From NCBI GenBank assembly GCA_012837965.1, contig DUQF01000028.1, positions 1-42,410 on the forward strand: DNA of 42,410 nucleotides. Reading direction: 5' to 3'. The DNA is from Clostridiales bacterium (GTDB lineage Bacteria > Bacillota > Clostridia > Christensenellales > Aristaeellaceae). Each line of letters opens with the position of its first letter. Within the stretch, counting starts at the first letter, position 1. The translations under genes and the position numbers were made by a program. The notes beneath the pieces were generated by a model, which worked only from the letters and a program-made list of their open reading frames with translations, made no database searches and was not told the origin of the DNA. This document shows, piece by piece, positions 6,360 through 15,784 of the stretch.

Positions 6360-8879
6360 TTATTTCTCCGATTCCTTTTCTTCGGCTTCGGGGGCTTGTT
6401 CTTCTACAGGCTCCTCAACAACCTCCTCAGCCGGTTCCTCGACAGGTTCTTCAGCAGGCTCTTCCGCCGGTTCCTCGACAGGCTCTTTGGCCGGCTCCTC
6501 AACAACCTCCTCCGCCGGTTCCTCGACAGGTTCTTCAACTTGTTCTTCAGTCGGTTCTTCAACAGGCTCTTCCGCCGGTTCCTCAACAACCTCCTCAGTC
6601 GGTTCTTCAACCTGTTCTTTAACGGGAGTTTCAACTTCTTCACCCTGCTCTTCTACAGGCTCTTCTTCCAAATCATCGCCGGGGATAAATGTGGAATAAT
6701 CAAAGCTGGGGTCTTCCATCGCTTCACGGATGGACAGGCTAATGCGTTTGGCATCGGGGTCGACGTTCAGCACCTTGACGGCAACTTCCTGACCGGGCTT
6801 TAGTACGTCTTCCACCTTGTTGATGCGGTTGACAGAAACTTGTGAAATATGGCATAGACCGTCAACGCCGGGCTCAAGCTCGATGAATGCGCCAAAGGGA
6901 CGAATGCGAACGACCTTGCGCACCAAAATGCTGCCGACGGGGTACTTTTCTTCCACATCATCCCAGGGAGTGGGCTGCAACTGTTTGTAGCCAAGGCTGA
7001 TACGCTCACGCTCGGGATCAAGCGCCAGAACCAAAACATCTACTTCCTGATTCTCTTTGAATACATCCCTTGGAGAAACATTGCGGTTCCAAGAAATATC
7101 AGTAATGTGAATAAGTCCATCCACACCGCCCAAATCAACAAAGGCGCCAAAGTTGGTGAAGCGGCGGACGATGCCCTTGACTACGTCACCCTCGGCCAGG
7201 CGCGCCCAAACTTCGGCCTTGGCCTTGGCTTTTTCTTCTTCCAAAACCAGTTTGCGGCTTGCAACCAAACGCTTTTTGTCGTTGTCCAGCTCAATAATTT
7301 TGAGTTTCAGGGTCTGGCCGACAAACTGACCGACATTTTCCACATAATGGCGGGCAAGGTGGCTGGCCGGAATAAAGGTACGTACGTTACTAATAAAGGC
7401 GATCAGGCCGCCCTTAACGGCTTGCTTACCAATACCCTCAACATATTCGCCGGTTTCATACTTTTCGACAAGCTCTGCCCACAGTTTTTTGTTGACAATG
7501 TTACGCTGGGAGAGGATTACGTTGCCCTCGCCGTCGTTCAGTCTGATGATTTCTACTTCGATGGTATCACCTACTTGGACGTCTTCGTCAACCATATCAC
7601 TCTTTTTCAAAAGACCGTCAGCCTTATAGTCGATATTGACACTGATCTCGTCTTCGCCAACCAAGACAACTTTGCCTTCAAGAGTTTGTCCGGTACGGAT
7701 GCGCTCAAAGTTGCTCACGGCCTCTTGGAGCATGTGCATATCGCCCTTGGGCGCTTGCTCCTTGGGTTCCTGAGCTTCTTCTTGGATGGGTTCTCCCTGA
7801 ACCGCTTCCTCTTGAATTACTTCTTCTTGAATTACTTCTTCTTGAATTACTTCTTCTTGAATCGCTTCTTCCTGGACGGGTTCTTCTTCAGCGGCTTCTT
7901 TCTGAATTGCTTCCTCTTGGACCGCTTCAACCGGAACCGCTTCTTCTTGGGCAGTTTCTTCTTGAATAGCCTCTTGCTGAACGGGCTCCTGAGCCTGCTC
8001 CTCGACGCTTTCAGGCGTCATCTGATCGATTTTCTCGATGTCGTTCATGGTGATTACAACCTCCTTAAGTGACCAATCCGGTGTGGATGCGCCGGCGGTT
8101 ATTCCTATTTTAACCCCTGAGGGTCTGCAGTGAGACGGGAGATCCGCCGCACGTTCCACCAAAATGGTGTTTGGGCACCAACTTAGGCAAGTTTCAAACA
8201 GTTTGCGGGTGTTGGCGCTATTTTTGCCGCCGACAACGATCATCCTATCGCTTCTTGTGGCAAGTTCCCTGGCTTCTTCCTGCCTTACCTTGGTTGCCGA
8301 GCAAATGGTGTTGGATACAAGTATGCCTGGGAAACGTAGCTTTAAATGTTCGACCAGTCGCTTGAACGTTTCAAGCCGGAAGGTTGTTTGGCTCACGACC
8401 AAAGCATCCTTACAGGAGGGGGGGAGGGCATTTACATCTTTGATATTTTCCACAAAGTGGACTTGCCCTTTGCACCAGCCGGCTGTACCGATAACTTCGG
8501 GATGTCTCCTGTCGCCAATCAGGACGATGGGCAGCCCGTCTTTGGAATAGTTTTCGACCGTTTCATGCAGACGCTTGACAAACGGGCATGTACAATCGAT
8601 AACTTCAAGCGCAAGCCCTAAGGCTTCGTTGTAGACTGCCTCGGTTACCCCATGGCTGCGGATAATCAGAACGCAGCCTTTGGCATCTTTGGGTTGTTCA
8701 ACGGCGATGAGACCCTCTTTTTCCAATGCTTTGACAGCATCGGGATTATTGATTAGGGGACCGAGCGAGCGGCAGGCAAGATTTTTTTGCCTGCAGACCC
8801 GCGCCGTTTCAAGCGCTTGATTGACTGCGCTGCGCACACCTGAGCAAAAGCCTGCGTGCTTGGCGACCTCAATCGACAA
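6360..8879 (-). CDS. ispH: Bifunctional IspH (HMBPP reductase) / ribosomal protein S1
   Basis: This is an 839-residue fusion. Residues 1-279 are IspH/LytB, the last enzyme of the MEP isoprenoid pathway, with cluster cysteines C12, C98 and C193, plus H76, H126, E128, T165 and the GASTP motif. Four S1 RNA-binding domains span about 380-735. An E/Q/A/I-rich linker joins the halves, and an acidic EEPVEEPA-type tail forms the last ~100 residues. Such fusions are known in Clostridia. The start is TTG at 8879, placed by GGGAGGG five bases upstream; upstream GTG/TTG codons lack this. An asparagine (N44 or N45 in PLINNP) stands where most homologues have the His of an HN pair. Confidence 0.93.
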   Translation of the reverse strand: MSIEVAKHAGFCSGVRSAVNQALETARVCRQKNLACRSLGPLINNPDAVKALEKEGLIAVEQPKDAKGCVLIIRSHGVTEAVYNEALGLALEVIDCTCPFVKRLHETVENYSKDGLPIVLIGDRRHPEVIGTAGWCKGQVHFVENIKDVNALPPSCKDALVVSQTTFRLETFKRLVEHLKLRFPGILVSNTICSATKVRQEEARELATRSDRMIVVGGKNSANTRKLFETCLSWCPNTILVERAADLPSHCRPSGVKIGITAGASTPDWSLKEVVITMNDIEKIDQMTPESVEEQAQEPVQQEAIQEETAQEEAVPVEAVQEEAIQKEAAEEEPVQEEAIQEEVIQEEVIQEEVIQEEAVQGEPIQEEAQEPKEQAPKGDMHMLQEAVSNFERIRTGQTLEGKVVLVGEDEISVNIDYKADGLLKKSDMVDEDVQVGDTIEVEIIRLNDGEGNVILSQRNIVNKKLWAELVEKYETGEYVEGIGKQAVKGGLIAFISNVRTFIPASHLARHYVENVGQFVGQTLKLKIIELDNDKKRLVASRKLVLEEEKAKAKAEVWARLAEGDVVKGIVRRFTNFGAFVDLGGVDGLIHITDISWNRNVSPRDVFKENQEVDVLVLALDPERERISLGYKQLQPTPWDDVEEKYPVGSILVRKVVRIRPFGAFIELEPGVDGLCHISQVSVNRINKVEDVLKPGQEVAVKVLNVDPDAKRISLSIREAMEDPSFDYSTFIPGDDLEEEPVEEQGEEVETPVKEQVEEPTEEVVEEPAEEPVEEPTEEQVEEPVEEPAEEVVEEPAKEPVEEPAEEPAEEPVEEPAEEVVEEPVEEQAPEAEEKESEK
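6400..6668. repeat. Degenerate repeats encoding the acidic S1 tail
   Basis: Imperfect repeats of about 12-30 bp, read on the minus strand as GAGGAGCCGGYNGAGGAA-like units, encode (EEPV/AEEP)n. Near-identical copies suggest expansion by slippage. The antisense strand consequently shows long open frames that are not genes. Confidence 0.85.
7811..7870. repeat. Four tandem 15-bp repeats in the IspH-S1 linker
   Basis: Three exact copies and one near-copy of CTTGAATTACTTCTT are found at 15 bp spacing, encoding QEEVI repeats. They are in frame, so copy-number change would alter only linker length. Confidence 0.9.
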
Positions 8880-8939
8880 TCTTACCCTCCCAAAATACAC
8901 CAAAATCGAAAATTCGTCAAGGAAAAATGCACAAAAACT

Positions 8940-9575
8940 TCATTTTTTGCTTTGTTCGTGCTGGGTTTTCATTTGATGCGATGCTTCAAGGATGCGGTTG
9001 TTCAGTTCAAGGCAGGTATCCTTGTTGACGCCGCTTGCCGCAAGCTCAGTTGTATCAATAAATTCGCCCACATAAATATCGGTCACACGTAGGGGGCGCA
9101 GCTTGCCCGTGATGTAAATGGGCAAGATCTTGACCTTGCTTTGTAAAGCAATCAGGGCGGCGCCGGTGTACATTTCTTCCATCATGACTTCTTTTTTACG
9201 GGTACCTTCGGGAAAAATGCACAGGACATGACCCTGCTTTAAAGTTCTTAGGCAAGCCCGCATGGCTACCATATCGGTTGAGTGACGCACCACGGGAATC
9301 ATGTGCAATTTATCAACAATCCAGCGTAAAATCCGGTTGTTTCGCAGGCTGCTTTTTCCCAGAAAGCGGATTTCATACTTCTTGGTAGCGACAGCGATGG
9401 CAATGGGATCCAGCAAGGTCATATGATTGGCGACAATCATGAAGGGGGCATCCATTGAAAGCCTTTCTTTGCCATGTACCCGGAAAGGGTAGAAAAAAAG
9501 AGCTAATATTCTCAAAACGACCCGCGCAAAAGTATAAAATGGGGTTTTAGGAGGGTTGGTTTTATTGTTTTCCAT
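8940..9575 (-). CDS. plsC: 1-acyl-sn-glycerol-3-phosphate acyltransferase (PlsC)
   Basis: This 211-residue membrane-associated acyltransferase makes phosphatidic acid from lysophosphatidic acid in phospholipid synthesis. The catalytic motif HX4D is H51-D56 (NHMTLLD), and the phosphate-binding motif FPEGTR is at 121-126. A hydrophobic segment (ARVVLRILALFFYPF, 17-31) would anchor it to the membrane. The start is ATG at 9575 with AGGAT upstream, overlapping the cmk stop by 14 bp; a TTG at 9590 is less likely. It sits between cmk and ispH-rpsA, the usual clostridial order. Confidence 0.93.
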   Translation of the reverse strand: MENNKTNPPKTPFYTFARVVLRILALFFYPFRVHGKERLSMDAPFMIVANHMTLLDPIAIAVATKKYEIRFLGKSSLRNNRILRWIVDKLHMIPVVRHSTDMVAMRACLRTLKQGHVLCIFPEGTRKKEVMMEEMYTGAALIALQSKVKILPIYITGKLRPLRVTDIYVGEFIDTTELAASGVNKDTCLELNNRILEASHQMKTQHEQSKK

Positions 9576-10239
9576 AGGTATCCTCAACAATTTGTAGAAT
9601 AAGATTTAGGGTTTCTTCAAACGTTAGATGGTCAGTGTTAATAAGCACTGCGTCCTCCGCTTTTTTAAGGGGGTCAACTTCTCGCTTAGTATCTTGTTCG
9701 TCACGGGCTATGAGGCGGGTGAGAACTTCCTTGCCTTGAGGGCTGCCGGGGTCAATCCCGATTTGTTTGCAGCGCCTGTATGCACGTACCTCTGGCGAAG
9801 CTTCCAAGAAGATTTTGGCTTTAGCATCCGGCAGAACCACTGTGCCAATATCCCGCCCATCCATCACCAAGGGGATTTGGCGGGCTATTTCCTGCTGGCA
9901 CTTAACCAAGTACCTACGTACCTGCTTGTAACGGGATACAGTGGAAGCGGCAAGGCCCACTTTCTCATCCCGTAAACGGTGATTTACATCTTGGCCGTTT
10001 AAAAGCGTCACTTGCTGGTTGTTTTCGTGTTTCACATCAACAATACAATCGCCATTTTCAATAAGCTTGACCACAGCGTTTTCATCGCTGGGTTCAATGC
10101 CTTTTCGCAGAGCGCATAGCCCCACAGCCCGATACATGGCACCTGTGTCGATATGAAGGATGCCCAGGCGCTGTGCCAAGGCATCCGATAGGGTTGATTT
10201 TCCGGCGCCCGAAGCGCCGTCAATGGCAATGGTTATCAT
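9562..10239 (-). CDS. cmk: Cytidylate kinase
   Basis: This 225-residue cytoplasmic kinase phosphorylates CMP and dCMP to the diphosphates. The P-loop is GASGAGKST (8-16). HIDTGAMYRA and DGRDIGTVV are CMP-binding signatures, and RLIARDEQDTKRE is the lid. The length is typical. The ATG overlaps the stop codon of the upstream peptidoglycan-binding gene as ATGA, which implies translational coupling. It is the first of the three genes cmk, plsC and ispH-rpsA. Confidence 0.96.
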   Translation of the reverse strand: MITIAIDGASGAGKSTLSDALAQRLGILHIDTGAMYRAVGLCALRKGIEPSDENAVVKLIENGDCIVDVKHENNQQVTLLNGQDVNHRLRDEKVGLAASTVSRYKQVRRYLVKCQQEIARQIPLVMDGRDIGTVVLPDAKAKIFLEASPEVRAYRRCKQIGIDPGSPQGKEVLTRLIARDEQDTKREVDPLKKAEDAVLINTDHLTFEETLNLILQIVEDTYGKQ

Positions 10240-13196
10240 TTGATCATGGACTGCGTTATGTCCCAGCCTGCCAAAATGGCGTTTTGGTGAGCAACGGCAT
10301 AAGGGCCGGTCTTTTCGGCATCGCTCATTTCCCTTGGGAAGTGAATGCAGATATGACCTTGCAGGTTGTTATTGGGATTGTGGTCTACTTCATGCCCACG
10401 GGAGTGGGTAGAAGCCATATATACCCTGCCGTCGCTGAAAATGACCCAGACGGGACGGGGCGTCCAGTTATCTTTGCCAAGGGCGGCTTCCATTGTGGCC
10501 GTATCTTCTGCGGTGATGGGCTCACCATCGGCATGGGCGCCGTTTGAAAAGATATTAACATTGTAGTGTTTGCCCGACATAAAATCATAGATGATTACGC
10601 GAGGCATGGACCTTGCACGGGACTTCACTTCGGTACTCCACATGGCAAAACGTACTTCACTTGCTTTTGGGGCGGTAAAACCCTGGGGGGTGGGGGCAAC
10701 GGTTATGCTGCCCGCTGTAATGTCACCTGGAATAATCAGGGGTGAAGCGCTGTTGCCAATGGCATTTGATGAATTGAGTTTGGCCCAAGTAAGGGTACCC
10801 ACGACGCTGTCGGCGGTCAAGCTGTTTCTCTTTTGAAAGCTTGAAACTGCAAGGGCGGTGGATGGGCCGAAAATACCGTCAATACCACCTTTTAGGTAGC
10901 CTAAGCGATAGAGTATCTGCTGCAATTGCTTGACATCTTGGCCTCTGTCCCCAATACGCATGGTGCGATTAATATTACCCGATTGCGACAGGCCAGGTTG
11001 CACTGGCAGGTTACCGGGCGCGTTTGCGCCATAGAGGGCGTTAAAAGTTTGCTGGCCTGCAATACCGTCTGCCTTGAGTTTGGCTGCTTTTTGGAAAGCG
11101 GTAACGGCACGGGCGGTTTGTGTTCCGTAGATGCCGTCGGCTGTGCCGGAAAGGTAATTTAAGGCAATGAGGCGGGCTTGAAGGGCTTTGACCGCTTCAC
11201 CCGTTGAACCAATGCGCAGCGACTGGCCGGGCGCCGGTGTTGCTGTGGCGGCAGGCGTGTCGCTTTTTAGGCTCTGCCAGCCTGACGGCACGCCGTCTGC
11301 AGCGCCGATAGCCGTATCCCGATAAAGGGCACGCTGGGTATTCAGATCGGCGATACCTGAAGAAGTGAGTCCATTGTTACGCTGGAAAGCCCGGACGGCT
11401 TCGATATCGCTGTTTGAATAAACGCCGTCAACAATGGCTTGGGTGTAGCCAAGAGCAATGAGCCTGGTTTCCAGCTTGGTTACCGCTAAGCCACGGGTAC
11501 CCTTGGTCATGACGATAACGTTGTTTTCGTTGAGCTCAAAATAATAGTCGCCGGATTCTCCTGGAGAGGGTGTTGCCAAAATTGTATTGAGTGATAACCA
11601 AGTGAAGGAATCCATTTTGCCCGTCTGGCGAATGGAGTGCGCCTTCTGATAGGCTTTGACGGCGTTTGCTGTTTTGCGGCCATAGATGCCATCAACAGCG
11701 CCAGTATAGTAGCCAAGGGCAGCCAAGGTGGTTTGTAGGCTTTTAACTTGTGCGCCCTTGTCGCCGATGCTCATGTCAGGATTTTCAATGGGTGGAAGAA
11801 TAGCAAGGGATATTTTGCGCCCTTGGGCGTTTCTGGGTTTTCCCTCATACAGCAATTGCTGCATTTCAGGCAAGGCAATACCCGTTGCTTTATAACCGTT
11901 TTTGTTTTGAAAGTTTTGAACGGCTTGGGCAGTGACTGAACCAAACAGCCCGTCGATTTTATCGGAATAGAAGTTGAGTTCTTTTAAGGCTTCTTGTAGG
12001 GTGCTAACCTTAAAGCCAGAAGCGCCTTGGGCAAGGGTTTCATATCGTACCCGTGCGCTTGAATCTATTTCAAAGCTTTTGCCTGGCAAATAAATTTCGG
12101 GAATGTTTATATACTGCGCCATAACATAGCCGGTACGGGTGCCATATTCGACTTTTAACCACTGGTCGTTGGTAACGGACAGTACGTTAATGCTTGCTCC
12201 ACGGGGGATGGTAACAAGCCTTGTTGAGCGAATGCTGGCTCTGGTACGCAGGTTAACCGGGTCGCTTGCTGTGGTGATATAGGGATAAGTCGCCTCTTGT
12301 TTTTTAGTTTCTTTTTGTTGTTTGATTTGATCGGGGGATAGGGTCACGGTGACCGCGGGCTGTTGTTTGGGCGCATCGGTTGCAAGGGGCAAAGCATTGC
12401 CAAGCGCAAGCGCTTCACGGGTTTTCGCGCCGACAATGCCATCAGCCTTGATATGATGAGCACGCTGAAGCGCCTTGACGGCATTGACTGTGGCGAGGCC
12501 GAATACGCCATCCGCGGCGCCCTTATAATAACCAAGCTCCTTTAAACGGTTTTGGATAGTTTTTACCTGAGTACCCCTGTCATCGCGGCGAACATTCACT
12601 TGGGCAACAGCGCCGATGGTTTTGACATACATGCGTTTTCCACGGCTGTTCAAGACGCTTTTTTCAAAGAGTGTCTGTTGAGTCTTGGGGTCCGCTGTGC
12701 CGCTTTCGGGCAGTTCATTGCTTTTTTGGAAGGCTGCAACAGCGTTTTTGGTTTGTACGCCATACTTGCCATCCACTTTACCGGATAAAAAACCCAGCTC
12801 TTTTAAGGCGTTTTGCAAATCCTCAACGGCGTCGCCGCTGTCTTCCTGTTCTAAGAGAGGATAGGAAGTGGCGGTTTTTATATCGTATGGAAGGGCAAAG
12901 CCATCTGTATTCGAGGGGTTGTAGTTATCGGACACGGCGCTTTGAATTACATAACCGATTCTGCCGTCATAGGCGGCGATATAAAAGTCATCCTTTTCCC
13001 CGGTTACCTGTACCGCTGAGCCGGCAGGCAGTTGCACCACAACGTTGGCCTTGTTAGAAGCATTTGCGCGCAAAGCCGTGCTTTTGATTATATAGCCAAC
13101 AAAGGGAAAGGGATTTGCCCCAAGGGACGGGACAGGTAAAAGAAGCGCGAAAACGCACATCAGTGCGAGTAAGCGCTTAATCAATCGCTGCGCCAT
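10236..13196 (-). CDS. Exported protein with seven peptidoglycan-binding modules and two SH3-like domains
   Basis: This 986-residue protein is probably a cell-wall protein. A signal peptide (MAQRLIKRLLALMCVFALLL) is followed by an SH3-like domain, two PG_binding_1 modules, a second SH3-like domain and five more PG_binding_1 modules (pattern LGY..G..DG.(F/Y)G..T..AV..FQ). The last ~150 residues form a distinct domain with conserved-looking His and Cys (THSRGHEVDHNP, GHICIHFP). This recalls the active-site layout of murein-processing cysteine enzymes, but I cannot name the family. The start at 13196 is set by GGAGG and the signal peptide. It has its own strong promoter and is coupled to cmk. 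Confidence 0.85.
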   Translation of the reverse strand: MAQRLIKRLLALMCVFALLLPVPSLGANPFPFVGYIIKSTALRANASNKANVVVQLPAGSAVQVTGEKDDFYIAAYDGRIGYVIQSAVSDNYNPSNTDGFALPYDIKTATSYPLLEQEDSGDAVEDLQNALKELGFLSGKVDGKYGVQTKNAVAAFQKSNELPESGTADPKTQQTLFEKSVLNSRGKRMYVKTIGAVAQVNVRRDDRGTQVKTIQNRLKELGYYKGAADGVFGLATVNAVKALQRAHHIKADGIVGAKTREALALGNALPLATDAPKQQPAVTVTLSPDQIKQQKETKKQEATYPYITTASDPVNLRTRASIRSTRLVTIPRGASINVLSVTNDQWLKVEYGTRTGYVMAQYINIPEIYLPGKSFEIDSSARVRYETLAQGASGFKVSTLQEALKELNFYSDKIDGLFGSVTAQAVQNFQNKNGYKATGIALPEMQQLLYEGKPRNAQGRKISLAILPPIENPDMSIGDKGAQVKSLQTTLAALGYYTGAVDGIYGRKTANAVKAYQKAHSIRQTGKMDSFTWLSLNTILATPSPGESGDYYFELNENNVIVMTKGTRGLAVTKLETRLIALGYTQAIVDGVYSNSDIEAVRAFQRNNGLTSSGIADLNTQRALYRDTAIGAADGVPSGWQSLKSDTPAATATPAPGQSLRIGSTGEAVKALQARLIALNYLSGTADGIYGTQTARAVTAFQKAAKLKADGIAGQQTFNALYGANAPGNLPVQPGLSQSGNINRTMRIGDRGQDVKQLQQILYRLGYLKGGIDGIFGPSTALAVSSFQKRNSLTADSVVGTLTWAKLNSSNAIGNSASPLIIPGDITAGSITVAPTPQGFTAPKASEVRFAMWSTEVKSRARSMPRVIIYDFMSGKHYNVNIFSNGAHADGEPITAEDTATMEAALGKDNWTPRPVWVIFSDGRVYMASTHSRGHEVDHNPNNNLQGHICIHFPREMSDAEKTGPYAVAHQNAILAGWDITQSMIK

Positions 13197-13209
13197 GACG
13201 GGAACCTCC

Positions 13210-13224
13210 ATCAAATCATTTGAT
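13210..13224. promoter_or_regulatory. Perfect palindrome, candidate operator
   Basis: ATCAAAT-C-ATTTGAT lies just downstream of the -10 box of the peptidoglycan-binding gene, where a bound repressor would block transcription. The regulator is not identifiable from the window. Confidence 0.5.
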
Positions 13225-13226
13225 TT

Positions 13227-13255
13227 ATTATAGGATGTACGGCAAAAAATGTCAA
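13227..13255 (-). promoter_or_regulatory. Consensus sigma-A promoter of the wall-protein/cmk operon
   Basis: TTGACA, 17 nt and TATAAT match the consensus perfectly on the minus strand, about 30 bp upstream of the start codon. It is the best promoter in the window and would drive transcription through to ispH-rpsA. Confidence 0.9.
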
Positions 13256-13286
13256 GAAAAATAACAGAATTTTTATAAAACCGTAA

Positions 13287-13318
13287 CAATACCCCGACTG
13301 CTTGTTGTCGGGGTATTG
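13287..13318 (-). terminator. Terminator of the dCMP deaminase-GH13 operon
   Basis: A 12 bp perfect stem pairs CAATACCCCGAC with GTCGGGGTATTG. It lies 7 bp past the GH13 stop codon. The U-tract on the minus strand is interrupted (TTACGGTTTT). Confidence 0.75.
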
Positions 13319-13324
13319 AAAAAA

Positions 13325-15109
13325 TTAGTCATCCGCTCTTCGATTCATATAATCTCTGGTGATGCGAAGGAAAAAAGTGTCGCCCTCCAGCTTTTGACCA
13401 AAGGCATCTTTTCCGTTTTTAAGGTGACGCACAAGGCAGATGCTGTCTTCGCCCTGCGCGGAAAGTGAGAGGAAGCCTGTTTTCAGCACGGGATTTTCAT
13501 GCCGTTTTTGCACCAAATCCCGGGTAAATTCGTGCAATTCCTTGTCGATATTGTCCCAAGGGAAGGTCGCCCTGTTAAAGGGGTCTGCAGCGCCTTCCAT
13601 GCCGGCCTCATCACCATAATATATGGCAGGCAACCCGGGTAAACTGAAGATAATTTGCAACATTTTTTTGAGTCTGCTTTTACCAAGAGCTTTTGCCTTG
13701 GCGGACAGCTTCATCTTGCCCCTTTCCTTCCAGGGGATGGAGGTGTATTCATAATCGGAAAGCACGTTGAGGATTCGGGCGCGGTCGTGGCTGCCGGGCA
13801 GGTTCATCAAAGAGTAAAAGAAGGTGGTGGGGTAGTTTTCCTGTAAGGAATTAATAATCCTGACCAGCTTTGCCGCATTGATGCGGCCTACAAAAAAGTT
13901 AATGAGGGCGTCCCGAAGGGGATAGTTCATCACCGAATCCACCGTTGTACCAAGGCAGTAGGAGCGCAGGTGCCCATAGGCTATCTTGCGGCTTGCGTCC
14001 TCCCATACTTCACCGATAATGGCTGCATCGCTCTTTTCCGTTTTGCTGGCGGTGCGGATATTTTCAAGGAAGTGCATGGGTAGCTCATCCGCCACATCCA
14101 GGCGCCAGCCGCTGATACCACGATGGAGCCAGGTGCGCACCACGCCTTTTTCCCCATTGATAAACTGGTTATAGTGAGGGTTGTTTTTGTTAACTTCCGG
14201 CAGCGTCGGGATATTCCACCAGCAGGCGTAGTCGTCGGGGAAGCGGCGGAATTGGTACCAAGCGTAATAGGGTGAAGACTTGCCTTGATAGGCGCCGTTG
14301 CCGCCGTAGTTGCCGTATCGGTCAAAGTAGAGGCTGTCTTCACCGGTGTGAGAAAAAACGCCGTCTAAAATTACACGGATGCCTCGGGCCTTGGCATCCT
14401 TGCACAGGCGCTTCAAGTCGTCGTTGGTACCAAGCAGGGGATCCACCCGCATATAATCGCCCGTATCATAGCGGTGATTGCTTCTTGCTTTAAAAATAGG
14501 GTTCAGGTATAAAACCGTGATACCCAAATCTTCTAAATAATCAAGCTTTTGACGGATGCCTTCCAGCGTACCGCCAAAAAAATCGAATGCCTGATTGTCA
14601 CCGCTGCGAGGATCGGGGGTTACGGATGGTATATCCGACCAGTTTTCATGCAGATAAATATCCGTCCGGTTGCTGGTGGGCAATTTCTCCCGATGGAATC
14701 GGTCGGGGAATATTTGATACATGACCCCTTCCCTTAGCCATTTGGGCGTTTTGAAGGCGGGGTCATATACTGTAATTTGGAAGGAGGGAGGACGGTTTTC
14801 GGAAACACTGCCTTCGCCTCCTAATTCGTCCATGGCGTTGCCGTAATAGAGCTTGCGGTCATCCTGCGTGGTGATTAAAAAATCGTACCACCAAACGAGA
14901 GGACGCTCAGGCGCAGAAACCTTGGCTTCGTACTTGCCAAAACCCATGTATTCCATGGATATATAAGTGCTGACGCCTTGCCAAAGGCGCAACTGCACTT
15001 TTTTTAAGGCCTGGGACGAATAAAAGCATAAGGTTATGGGCGTGTTGCATGGGACCGCCCCAAAGGGTTGGCGGCAGTTTAAATCACGGGAGTTGTGGTA
15101 AAAGCGCAT
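13325..15109 (-). CDS. GH13 alpha-glycosidase (neopullulanase/cyclomaltodextrinase type)
   Basis: This 594-residue intracellular enzyme has no signal peptide. An N-terminal beta-sandwich of about 115 residues, like CBM34 of maltogenic amylases and neopullulanases, precedes the (beta/alpha)8 barrel. Catalytic residues are the nucleophile D338 (GWRLDVAD), acid/base E367 (IIGEVWE) and the third Asp D442 (GSHDRAR). VFSHTG is conserved region I. It would cleave alpha-1,4 (and perhaps alpha-1,6) bonds in short maltodextrins. AAAGGAACCCG precedes the ATG. It is the last gene of the operon that starts at the dCMP deaminase, 21 bp after nth, with no obvious functional link to it. Confidence 0.9.
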   Translation of the reverse strand: MRFYHNSRDLNCRQPFGAVPCNTPITLCFYSSQALKKVQLRLWQGVSTYISMEYMGFGKYEAKVSAPERPLVWWYDFLITTQDDRKLYYGNAMDELGGEGSVSENRPPSFQITVYDPAFKTPKWLREGVMYQIFPDRFHREKLPTSNRTDIYLHENWSDIPSVTPDPRSGDNQAFDFFGGTLEGIRQKLDYLEDLGITVLYLNPIFKARSNHRYDTGDYMRVDPLLGTNDDLKRLCKDAKARGIRVILDGVFSHTGEDSLYFDRYGNYGGNGAYQGKSSPYYAWYQFRRFPDDYACWWNIPTLPEVNKNNPHYNQFINGEKGVVRTWLHRGISGWRLDVADELPMHFLENIRTASKTEKSDAAIIGEVWEDASRKIAYGHLRSYCLGTTVDSVMNYPLRDALINFFVGRINAAKLVRIINSLQENYPTTFFYSLMNLPGSHDRARILNVLSDYEYTSIPWKERGKMKLSAKAKALGKSRLKKMLQIIFSLPGLPAIYYGDEAGMEGAADPFNRATFPWDNIDKELHEFTRDLVQKRHENPVLKTGFLSLSAQGEDSICLVRHLKNGKDAFGQKLEGDTFFLRITRDYMNRRADD

Positions 15110-15130
15110 CGGGTTCCTTTCAGTGGTGAC

Positions 15131-15784
15131 TTATTTCAATGAGCGACTGCTCTCTTGGTAATACTTACACAGGTCTTGAAGGGGGCAGTCGGTACATTTT
15201 GGCGTGGGCGCCTTGCATAGCCTGCGTCCGTGCAGAATCAGCCGGTGGTGGCATTCGATCCAATCTTCCTTAGACACATTTTGCTCAAGTTGCCTCTCGG
15301 TTTCACGAACGTTTTTGGCGTCCACAAGGCCAAGACGGTTGCTTACCCGAAAAACGTGGGTATCCACAGCAAAGGCGGGGATATTAAAGGCGTTTGCCCG
15401 AACCACGTTGGCGGTTTTCCGCCCAACGCCGGGCAAACTCATTAAATCTTCCATGGAAGAGGGCACCTGTCCATCAAAGTCACTGACAAGTTTTCGAGCT
15501 GTTTCAACCAAATGCGTGGCCTTGGAGTGAAAACCGCAGCTTTTGACATAGGGCAGAATCTCTTCCGGAGTGGCCTTGGCCATCTTTTCTGCCGTGGGGT
15601 AATCACGAAACAGGGCAGGGGTGGCCTTGTTGACTTGCTTGTCGGTAGATTGGGCAGACAGGATGGTGGCCACCAAGGTTTCAAAGGGATTGCTAAAATG
15701 AAGTTCGGATCTTGGGGCAGGGTACATTTCTTTAAGGATTGCAAGCACCTTGGAGATATCTGTTTTCCAAATTTGTTTTTTCAT
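15131..15784 (-). CDS. nth: Endonuclease III
   Basis: This 217-residue bifunctional DNA glycosylase/AP lyase acts on oxidised pyrimidines. The helix-hairpin-helix LPGVGRKTANV contains the catalytic K123, and D141 lies in AVDTHVFRV. The iron-sulfur cluster ligands are C190, C197, C200 and C206 in the standard C-X6-C-X2-C-X5-C spacing. The length is typical. The ATG shares one base with the LCP gene stop (TGATG), so the two are translationally coupled. All catalytic features are present. Confidence 0.97.
   Translation of the reverse strand: MKKQIWKTDISKVLAILKEMYPAPRSELHFSNPFETLVATILSAQSTDKQVNKATPALFRDYPTAEKMAKATPEEILPYVKSCGFHSKATHLVETARKLVSDFDGQVPSSMEDLMSLPGVGRKTANVVRANAFNIPAFAVDTHVFRVSNRLGLVDAKNVRETERQLEQNVSKEDWIECHHRLILHGRRLCKAPTPKCTDCPLQDLCKYYQESSRSLK

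Noticed and set aside
6318-6803. Plus-strand frame of 161 codons with F/L/R repeats
   Set aside because: It is the antisense shadow of the E/P-rich S1 tail; composition is dictated by the repeats.
7811-7870. Tandem repeats resembling a CRISPR array
   Set aside because: Units are contiguous without spacers and lie in frame inside a coding sequence.
7107-8072. Long plus-strand open frame antisense to ispH-S1
   Set aside because: It mirrors the repetitive linker and S1 region; the minus-strand frame has clear IspH and S1 domains, while this one is low-complexity F/L/N-rich with no ribosome binding site.
13655-13846. Plus-strand frame antisense to GH13
   Set aside because: No ribosome binding site or family similarity; GH13 catalytic motifs on the other strand explain the region.
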